A stretch of 64,000 nucleotides of DNA, taken from positions 51,274 through 115,273 of the forward strand of contig NZ_NIQA01000010.1 of the NCBI RefSeq assembly GCF_002236805.1, read 5' to 3'. A model generated the notes under the pieces. That model was not told where the DNA came from. It saw nothing but the letters and a program-made list of their open reading frames with translations, and ran no database searches. The DNA is from Pusillimonas sp. T2 (GTDB lineage Bacteria; Pseudomonadota; Gammaproteobacteria; Burkholderiales; Burkholderiaceae_B). The position numbers and the translations under genes were made by a program. Below, one piece after another: positions 57,997 to 64,000 of the stretch (the first letter of the stretch is position 1; every line of letters starts with the position of its first letter).

Positions 57997-59211
57997 ATGT
58001 CCGAGTTGAATATTGAAGTTAATGGTCGCCGTTTCACGCGCGATGTTGTTGATCGCACGCATTTGGGCGATTTTTTGCGCGAAGACTTGCGCCTGACCGG
58101 TACCAATTTAAGTTGTGAGCACGGGGTCTGCGGGGCATGTACCGTGCTGGTCGATGGTAAGCCTGTGCGTTCGTGCATTACGTTTGCCAGCGCCTGCGAG
58201 GGGCGCCAGGTCACCACCATCGAAGGTTACGACAATGACCCCGTCATGCTTCGCCTGCGCGAAGCCTTCAATACCCACCACGCGTTGCAATGTGGTTTTT
58301 GTACGCCGGGGATGTTGACGACGTCACGTGACATTATCTTGCGCTTGCCCGATGCTGACGAAGCGCGTGTGCGAATCGAGTTGTCGGGCAATATTTGCCG
58401 TTGCACCGGCTATCAGGGTATTACGGCCGCCGTTATGTCGGTGCTCGAAGCGCTGCGTATGCAGCCCGATCCTGCTGTCGAGGCGTTGCGTGAAGCCGCC
58501 ATGCAAGGCAAGGCCGCCTTGCCGCCCGCTGCCGATGCGCCCAAGCCGTTTACCGGCTTTGACGCGGCAGTGCCGTCGACCAGCACCAAAGCGCCAGCGG
58601 CGCCTGCCGCGACGCCTTCGGCGTCTACCGGTGCGTCTGCTCCCGCCGCAGCAGGCAAGGGTACAAATATCCAGGGCGGTTTCGAGGTCCCGTTTTCTGC
58701 GGATCAGGTGTGGGCTTTTATGGCCGATTTGCGTGCGGTGGCCGGCTGCCTGCCGGGCGCAGTCATCGAGTCGCAGGAAGGCGACGAGGTCAAGGGGAAA
58801 ATTGCCATCAAGTTCGGGCCGATGGCTGCAGCCTTCAATGGTGCGGCAACGCTCGAGCGTGACGATGCTGCCAAGTCTGCGGTGCTGCGCGGCTCGGGGC
58901 AAGACTCGCTTAGCCAGTCTCGCGCTAAAGGCGATGTCAGCTATCGGGTCACGTCGTTGTCCGCCGACAAAGCGCGTGTCGACGTTGATCTGCTTTATTC
59001 CCTGCAAGGGCCGCTGGCGCAATTTTCTCGGTCGGGTCTGGTGCAGGACTTTGTTAAACGCATGATTGCCGACTTTGGCCGCAACGTGGCATTGCGCATG
59101 GCGCAACCCGCCGGTTCGACCGAGCCCCTGCCGCAGGCTGAGTTCAGCCCGTTCAAGATGTTCATGAGCGTGCTTTGGGCCCGCCTGAAGCGGATGCTTG
59201 GCGGTCAATAA
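57997..59211 (+). CDS. picA3: picolinate dehydrogenase, [2Fe-2S] subunit fused to a CoxG-like domain
   Basis: Protein of 404 residues built of three parts. Residues 1-155 are a CoxS-type subunit with two [2Fe-2S] clusters (CEHGVCGACTVLVDG...C and CGFCTPGML...CRCTGY). Residues about 160-222 form an Ala/Pro/Ser-rich linker. Residues about 223-375 form an SRPBCC domain of the CoxG type (FEVPFSADQVWAFMADLRAV, GCLPGAVIES), followed by a basic amphipathic tail. In CO dehydrogenase, CoxG anchors the enzyme to the membrane as a separate protein. The fusion suggests membrane-associated picolinate oxidation, passing electrons to the respiratory chain. GGAAAG precedes the ATG. Confidence 0.88.
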   Translation: MSELNIEVNGRRFTRDVVDRTHLGDFLREDLRLTGTNLSCEHGVCGACTVLVDGKPVRSCITFASACEGRQVTTIEGYDNDPVMLRLREAFNTHHALQCGFCTPGMLTTSRDIILRLPDADEARVRIELSGNICRCTGYQGITAAVMSVLEALRMQPDPAVEALREAAMQGKAALPPAADAPKPFTGFDAAVPSTSTKAPAAPAATPSASTGASAPAAAGKGTNIQGGFEVPFSADQVWAFMADLRAVAGCLPGAVIESQEGDEVKGKIAIKFGPMAAAFNGAATLERDDAAKSAVLRGSGQDSLSQSRAKGDVSYRVTSLSADKARVDVDLLYSLQGPLAQFSRSGLVQDFVKRMIADFGRNVALRMAQPAGSTEPLPQAEFSPFKMFMSVLWARLKRMLGGQ

Positions 59212-59262
59212 AGGCGCACCGTTCCAGATTTTCTTTTCCACCAAAACCACAAGAGGTTTGCC

Positions 59263-60288
59263 ATGAAGAAATTGCTGACGAAGTCCTGGGCGCGCGTACT
59301 GACCGGTACCGTGGCCTGTCTGGTTGCCGGCACGGCCGCGGCACAGTCATTAACGCCTTTAAAAGTACGGCTTGATTGGACGCCCTGGGGCATACATGGC
59401 GCGTTTCATTTAGCCATGCAAAAGGGCTGGTACAAAGATGCGGGCCTGGACATCAACTTCGAAGATGGCAATGGGTCGGTGACCACGGTTCAGATCGTGG
59501 GATCGAGCGACAATTTTGATGTGGGTCATGCGGCTTTGGCACCTATGATCATTGCGCGCGACAAGGGGTTGCCCGTCAAGGCAGTGGCCCCGTTTGCGCG
59601 TCGTAATGACATTGGCGTGCTGGTGCCCAAAGACTCTAATATCAAAGGGCCGGCTGATCTGAAAGGTAAAAAACTGGTGTACACGGCGGGCTCGCTTGAG
59701 GCCCCGTTTGTAGATGCGTTTTTGGCGGCTGGGGGCGTAAAGCGCACCGACCTTGAATTGCTTAATGTTGAAGCGGCAGCCAAGGCTACAACATACGCTG
59801 TTGGTCGGGCCGATGCCGTCGTATCGACCATCCCGTTCATCATTGCATCGGTTTCAAAGACCCGGCCTTCAGTGGCCATTCCTTTTGCCGATTATGGTCT
59901 GAATATCCCCAGCTTTGGCATTTTTGCTAACGAAGGCAAATTGGCTAGCCACGGCGAGGCCATTTCGAAGTTTGCTAGTGTGACCGCCCGTACCTGGGAA
60001 TACATTTGGGCGGGCAACGAAGATGAAGCCGTCAAAGCGATTATTGCCGCGCGCCCCCAAGCCCGTCTGGATGCCGAGTCGCTTCGTGGGCAGCTTGATG
60101 CTTTGAAGCCTTATTTCGGCAAGCCCGTCGAGGGCTACCGCATGGGGATGCCGATACCCGCCGAATGGGATGATGCAGTCAAGACCATGACCAAGCTTGA
60201 GTTGATCAAGGGCGGCTTGCCAGCCACTGACTTTTACGTCACCGGTATGGTCAAGCCCGAGGCTTATGACGGGATGATTGGCAAATGA
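59263..60288 (+). CDS. ABC transporter substrate-binding protein (NMT1/THI5, TauA type)
   Basis: Periplasmic protein of 341 residues with a signal peptide (cleavage after AAAQS) and the NMT1-like domain (LKVRLDWTPWGIHGAFHLAM, KGWYKDAGLDINFEDGNG, ADLKGKKLVYTAG). Members bind pyrimidine precursors, sulfonates or small aromatic acids. It begins a three-gene importer set after picA3 and most likely binds picolinate or another pyridine carboxylate. AAGAGG lies upstream of the ATG. The ATPase gene overlaps its stop by 4 bases. Confidence 0.9.
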   Translation: MKKLLTKSWARVLTGTVACLVAGTAAAQSLTPLKVRLDWTPWGIHGAFHLAMQKGWYKDAGLDINFEDGNGSVTTVQIVGSSDNFDVGHAALAPMIIARDKGLPVKAVAPFARRNDIGVLVPKDSNIKGPADLKGKKLVYTAGSLEAPFVDAFLAAGGVKRTDLELLNVEAAAKATTYAVGRADAVVSTIPFIIASVSKTRPSVAIPFADYGLNIPSFGIFANEGKLASHGEAISKFASVTARTWEYIWAGNEDEAVKAIIAARPQARLDAESLRGQLDALKPYFGKPVEGYRMGMPIPAEWDDAVKTMTKLELIKGGLPATDFYVTGMVKPEAYDGMIGK

Positions 60289-61070
60289 GTGTACCGGCTG
60301 TTAGCGCAAGGCGTGTTCAAAAACAGTATCCAGGTGCCCGAGGCGTATTGGCTCTGGATGGAATCAACATTGATATCCCTGAGGGGCAGTTTGTCAGCAT
60401 TCTGGGCCCCAGCGGCTGTGGCAAAAGTACATTCTTGCGCTGTGTGGCCGGGCTCGAAAACATCACTTCGGGCGACCTCGAAGTTGGCGGTCGCCCGGTA
60501 TCGGGCCCGCCCGACGGCATCGGTATGGTGTTTCAGCGCGACGCCCTGCTTGAATGGCGCACGATTCGAAAGAACTTGTTGTTGCCTGTTGAGTTTGCAA
60601 AGAAGCCTGTAGCCAATTACCAGGCCAAAGTCGATCATCTGCTTGACCTGACCGGGTTGCGCGATTTTGAGCAAAGCTATCCGCGTGAGCTGTCGGGGGG
60701 TATGCGTCAGCGTGCGGCAATTTGCCGTGCGCTGGTCGATGACCCTTCGCTGTTGCTGATGGATGAGCCTTTTGGTGCGCTGGATGCATTTACGCGTGAC
60801 CAGATGAACTTTGAGTTGCAGCGTATCTGGATGGAGACCCGCAATACGGTGTTGTTCGTGACGCACGGGATTTCCGAGGCGGTATTTTTGGGTGACATCG
60901 TCATGGTGTTGTCGCCGCGCCCCGGCCGGTTGGTTGAAATCATAGAGGTTGATTTGCCGCGCCCTCGGCCGCTGTCGGTGCGAGAAACGCCAGAGTTCGG
61001 CAAGTATGTCTCTCATATCCGTGGCCTGTTCGACAACATGGACACAGGGTCAGAAAAGAGGAAAGCCTGA
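60285..61070 (+). CDS. ABC transporter ATP-binding protein (TauB/SsuB type)
   Basis: ATPase of 261 residues with Walker A GPSGCGKS, signature LSGGMRQR, Walker B LLLMDEPFGALD and the H-loop in LFVTHGISEAV. It pairs with the permease encoded next; start and stop both overlap the neighbours (ATGA and TGATG), so the three genes are tightly coupled. Unlike the orphan ATPase at 21020, all motifs are intact. Confidence 0.93.
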   Translation: MSVPAVSARRVQKQYPGARGVLALDGINIDIPEGQFVSILGPSGCGKSTFLRCVAGLENITSGDLEVGGRPVSGPPDGIGMVFQRDALLEWRTIRKNLLLPVEFAKKPVANYQAKVDHLLDLTGLRDFEQSYPRELSGGMRQRAAICRALVDDPSLLLMDEPFGALDAFTRDQMNFELQRIWMETRNTVLFVTHGISEAVFLGDIVMVLSPRPGRLVEIIEVDLPRPRPLSVRETPEFGKYVSHIRGLFDNMDTGSEKRKA

Positions 61071-61834
61071 TGACAATGAATCATTTGAAAACGGGTGCTG
61101 CCGGTACGTTCTCGCTGGTCGTGGTGTTGCTGGTCTGGGAGTTTGTGTGCCGGGTATTCGAGATTCGCTCGATCATGTTGCCTCTTCCGTCGGCAATTTT
61201 GACCGAGTTGAGCAACGAAGCCTCGTGGTATGTAGAGCAAAGTCTGTACACCCTGTTTATTACGTTGGGTGGTTTCGTGCTGGCCGTAGTGGGGGGTGTG
61301 CTGATCGCAGTGGCACTGGTCAGCTCACGTATTTTCGAGCGGTTTCTGTATCCGCTGATTATCGGTTTTAACAGCGTACCCAAGGTAGCGCTGGCGCCGC
61401 TGTTTGTGGTCTGGATGGGCACTGGTGCCGAGCCCAAGGTGGCGATTGCGTTCCTGATAGCGGTGTTCGCCATTATCGTCGATACGGTTCATGGGTTGCG
61501 GTCGGTGCCGTCCGACATTACCGATTTAGGCAAGGTACTGAAGGGGTCGGCTTGGGACTTCTTCTTTAAGGTCAAGCTGCCTTGTGCGCTGCCTTCGGTG
61601 GTGGCGGGCATGAAGGTCGCCATGTCGCTGGCGCTGGTCGGCGCCATTGTCGGCGAGTTTGTCTCGTCGCAAAAAGGGTTGGGTTACGTGATCATGAGTG
61701 CGCAGGGCACATTCGATACGGTTCGGGTGTTTGCGGCGCTGTTCATTCTTGGGGTCATGGGTGTTGTGCTTTACGGTGCGCTGGCCTGGATCGAGCGCCA
61801 CGCAACGCCTTGGCGTCAAGGACACGAAGAATAA
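61070..61834 (+). CDS. ABC transporter permease (TauC/SsuC type)
   Basis: Integral membrane protein of 254 residues with about six hydrophobic segments. The EAA loop is LKGSAWDFFFKVKLPCALPSVVAG in outline (DFFFKVKLPCALPSVV), and GFNSVPKVALAPLFVVWMG is typical. It forms a homodimeric channel for the TauA-type binding protein. It starts on the last base of the ATPase stop codon. Confidence 0.92.
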   Translation: MTMNHLKTGAAGTFSLVVVLLVWEFVCRVFEIRSIMLPLPSAILTELSNEASWYVEQSLYTLFITLGGFVLAVVGGVLIAVALVSSRIFERFLYPLIIGFNSVPKVALAPLFVVWMGTGAEPKVAIAFLIAVFAIIVDTVHGLRSVPSDITDLGKVLKGSAWDFFFKVKLPCALPSVVAGMKVAMSLALVGAIVGEFVSSQKGLGYVIMSAQGTFDTVRVFAALFILGVMGVVLYGALAWIERHATPWRQGHEE

Positions 61835-61866
61835 ATTGTTGGTCTGGTGGTTTCAAAGGAGCTGTT

Positions 61867-62454
61867 ATGGGTGGTTTGCTGGCGTTGTCCCGGTTGATCG
61901 ATGCGATCAATGTCAGGGTGGGCAAAGCGGTGTCGTGGGTAATTTTGGTGGTTGTGGTGGTCAGTTCGTTTAACGCTGCGTTTCGCAAGGCTTTCGACAT
62001 GAGCTCGAATGCCTGGCTGGAAGTGCAGTGGTACATGTTTGGCATGATTTTTTTGCTGGCTGCCGGTTATACGTTTTTGCGTAACGGGCACGTGCGTGTC
62101 GATATCTTGTCGTCGCGCTTGTCCGAGCGTGGACAGATCGTGATCGACATCATCGGCATCCTGGCGTTCTTCTTGCCGGCGTGCATGTTTATTCTCTGGC
62201 TTTCTGTGCCTATGGCCATCGAGTCTTACGTGCATCACGAAGTGTCATCCAATGCGGGTGGTCTGGTGCGCTGGCCGGTCAAGGCGCTTATTCCGCTGGG
62301 GTTTATTTTGTTGTCTCTGGCTGGGGTGTCGCACCTGATCAAGTGTGCCGGGTTTTTGATGGGCAAGTGCCCTAATCCCACGCATCCCGAAGGTCACAAA
62401 ACGTCTGAAGAGTTGTTGGCCGAAGAAATTGCCAACGCTGCATCATCCAAATAA
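61867..62454 (+). CDS. TRAP transporter small permease subunit (DctQ type)
   Basis: Membrane protein of 195 residues with four hydrophobic helices (AVSWVILVVVVVSS, VQWYMFGMIFLLAAGYTFL, IVIDIIGILAFFLPACMFI, ALIPLGFILLSLAG) and the DctQ motif NAWLEVQWYMFG...RVDI. AAGGAG precedes the ATG at 61867; the longer frame lies in the ABC permease gene. It works with the DctM subunit encoded 20 bases downstream and the DctP protein from 53563. Confidence 0.92.
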   Translation: MGGLLALSRLIDAINVRVGKAVSWVILVVVVVSSFNAAFRKAFDMSSNAWLEVQWYMFGMIFLLAAGYTFLRNGHVRVDILSSRLSERGQIVIDIIGILAFFLPACMFILWLSVPMAIESYVHHEVSSNAGGLVRWPVKALIPLGFILLSLAGVSHLIKCAGFLMGKCPNPTHPEGHKTSEELLAEEIANAASSK

Positions 62455-62474
62455 AAAGATAAGGTGGTTTGATC

Positions 62475-64000
62475 ATGGAGTTCTTAATTGCCAACATGGC
62501 CCCGGTCATGTTTGCCTCGTTAATCCTGTTTTTGCTGATGGGGTTTCCGGTGGCCTTCACCCTGGCGGGGCACGGCTTGATGTTTGGCCTGCTGGGCGTA
62601 GAGCTGGGTTTCTTTCAGCCGGCATTGTTTCAGGCGCTGCCTCAGCGTATTTTCGGCATTATTGCCAACGACACGTTGTTGGCAATTCCGTTCTTTACCT
62701 TTATGGGGTTGATTCTTGAGCGTTCTGGCATGGCCGAGGACCTGCTTGAAACGATTGGTCAGTTGTTCGGACCATTGCGTGGCGGTTTGGCTATTGCCGT
62801 GGTGGTTGTCGGTGCTCTGCTGGGCGCCACCACCGGCGTCGTGTCGGCGTCGGTGATCTCCATGGGCTTGATATCCCTGCCCATTATGTTGCGCTACGGG
62901 TACGATCGCCGGTTGGCTTCAGGCGTGATCGCTGCGTCGGGTACGTTGTCGCAAATTATCCCGCCGTCTATCGTCCTTATCGTGCTGGCCGACCAGTTGG
63001 GCCGCTCAATTGGCGACATGTATCGTGGCGCCATGGTGCCGGCCATGATGACTGTAGGTTTTTACATTGCCTATATCTTGTTGCTCGCGCTGTTCCGGCC
63101 ACGCAATGCGCCGGCCATTCCCGAAGAGGGCCGTACCTTTATCGAACCTAACGGCAGTCACGGCATTCCGTCGTTGCTGGTGTTGTTGGCGGTGGCTGTC
63201 GGTGCGTCGTGGTTGTTGTCGCCCATGATCTTGTCAGCCGATGCACCCATTGATGAAACCGTTGTTGTGGGTACGCTGGTAGGCGGCGTGGTGGCGTTTG
63301 CTCTGGCCGTGCTTAACAAGGTTTTCGGGTTTGGCTTGCTGTCGCAAATTGCCGAACGGGTCACGTTTGTCATGATTCCGCCCCTTGCCCTGATCTTCTT
63401 GGTGCTGGGTACTATTTTCCTGGGTATAGCCACACCTACCGAAGGGGGCGCTATGGGCGCGGTCGGTGCCATTATCATGGCATTGGCCCGTAAGCGGTTG
63501 TCGTGGTCGTTGCTCAAGCAGGCTATGGACACGACCACTAAACTGGCGTCGTTCGTGATCTTTATTTTGGTGGGCTCCACCGTGTTCGGCCTGACCTTCC
63601 GCGGTGTCGACGGCGACTTGTGGGTTGAGCATTTGCTGGTGGGCTTGCCCGGCGGCGAAACCGGCTTCTTGATCATCGTCAGCATCTTCGTGTTCGTCAT
63701 GGCATTCTTCCTGGACTTCTTCGAGCTGGCTTTCATTATTGTGCCGTTGCTGGGCCCGGTCGCCGACAAAATGGGCATTGACCTGATCTGGTTTGGGGTG
63801 TTGCTGGCGCTGAATATGCAAACCTCATTTATGCATCCCCCGTTTGGTTTTGCCCTGTTTTATTTGCGGTCGGTAGCACCTAAAGAAGACTACAAAGACA
63901 AACTGACGGGTCGAACTATTGCCAAGGTCACGACGGGCCAGATTTACTGGGGCTCCATCCCGTTCATCTGCATCCAGCTGCTGATGGTCGCGTTGGTGAT
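62475..64000 (+). CDS. TRAP transporter large permease subunit (DctM type), 3' end outside window
   Basis: Reads open from the ATG at 62475, preceded by AAGGTGG, to the end of the window without a stop; 508 codons are visible. Many hydrophobic segments and DctM hallmarks are present: LILFLLMGFPVAFTLAG, AIPFFTFMGLILERSG, GALLGATTGVVSASVISMG, SGTLSQIIPPSIVLIVLADQ, GIATPTEGGAMGA and LNMQTSFMHPPFGFALFYL, each quoted in part. It is the secondary-transport channel that couples Na+ or H+ to solute import. The visible length already exceeds many DctM proteins because of a loop near residues 210-260. Confidence 0.92.
   Translation, partial: MEFLIANMAPVMFASLILFLLMGFPVAFTLAGHGLMFGLLGVELGFFQPALFQALPQRIFGIIANDTLLAIPFFTFMGLILERSGMAEDLLETIGQLFGPLRGGLAIAVVVVGALLGATTGVVSASVISMGLISLPIMLRYGYDRRLASGVIAASGTLSQIIPPSIVLIVLADQLGRSIGDMYRGAMVPAMMTVGFYIAYILLLALFRPRNAPAIPEEGRTFIEPNGSHGIPSLLVLLAVAVGASWLLSPMILSADAPIDETVVVGTLVGGVVAFALAVLNKVFGFGLLSQIAERVTFVMIPPLALIFLVLGTIFLGIATPTEGGAMGAVGAIIMALARKRLSWSLLKQAMDTTTKLASFVIFILVGSTVFGLTFRGVDGDLWVEHLLVGLPGGETGFLIIVSIFVFVMAFFLDFFELAFIIVPLLGPVADKMGIDLIWFGVLLALNMQTSFMHPPFGFALFYLRSVAPKEDYKDKLTGRTIAKVTTGQIYWGSIPFICIQLLMVALV

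Noticed and set aside
1..64000. Search for insertion sequences, integrases, tRNA genes and CRISPR arrays as signs of an island
   Set aside because: No transposase or integrase frame, no tRNA-like cloverleaf and no regularly spaced repeats were noticed. The clustering of catabolic genes alone does not prove recent transfer.

Overview
The window is a stretch of a GC-rich chromosome from a soil or environmental betaproteobacterium, most likely a member of the Alcaligenaceae (Burkholderiales). The best clue is the gene order at 45.4-59.2 kb, which reproduces the picolinate-degradation cluster picRCEDFB4B3B2B1A1A2A3 described in Alcaligenes faecalis JQ135. Nearly every other gene serves catabolism of aromatic or N-heteroaromatic acids, their uptake, or local regulation. 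I see no rRNA, tRNA, insertion sequence, integrase or CRISPR array. Both ends are cut inside genes: an FAD hydroxylase on the left and a TRAP permease on the right.

Left part (1-14.5 kb): the 3' part of an MhpA-like hydroxylase coupled to an SDR dehydrogenase; a small ABM-domain protein; a Rieske oxygenase divergent from a LysR regulator; an exported peroxiredoxin-like protein; a second LysR; a small exported protein; a MASE3-PAS-GGDEF-EAL protein; a minus-strand operon of alpha/beta hydrolase, FAD monooxygenase and DUF2783 protein; a third LysR; and gentisate 1,2-dioxygenase.

14.5-23.3 kb: a TetR regulator with a clear operator faces a five-gene set: a NicX-like ring-cleavage dioxygenase, an arylformamidase-like hydrolase, an intradiol dioxygenase, a beta-keto acid cleavage (BKACE) protein and a feruloyl-CoA-synthase-like ligase. 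I cannot match this set to a described pathway. It is followed by an orphan ABC ATPase, a probable permease remnant, and an unusual LysR regulator with two DNA-binding domains in tandem.

23.4-34.2 kb: one long plus-strand operon with two tandem paralogous binding proteins, a complete Liv-type ABC importer, and galB-galC-galD, which take 4-oxalomesaconate to pyruvate and oxaloacetate. Three further enzymes follow, then a strong terminator. 41.0-34.2 kb: the facing minus-strand operon, divergent from a GntR regulator, carries two Rieske oxygenase/reductase pairs (one VanAB-like), protocatechuate 4,5-dioxygenase ligAB, and a glutathione-independent formaldehyde dehydrogenase. Together these suggest O-demethylation of methoxyaromatics with formaldehyde removal, extradiol cleavage, then the gal lower pathway.

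42.0-45.3 kb: a zinc-type TonB-dependent receptor with a His-rich loop and an upstream palindrome, and DNA polymerase IV. 45.4-64 kb: the pic cluster. PicA oxidises picolinate to 6-hydroxypicolinate, the four-component PicB makes 3,6-dihydroxypicolinate, PicC decarboxylates it to 2,5-dihydroxypyridine, and PicD, PicE and PicF open and deformylate/deamidate the ring to maleate. The maleate isomerase (picG) is not in the window. A TRAP transporter, split into a binding protein at 53.6 kb and membrane subunits at 61.9-64 kb, and a TauT-type ABC importer are interleaved with the enzyme genes. Four copies of a TCAGTATACTGA-like palindrome, each over a likely -10 element, mark the probable PicR regulon.
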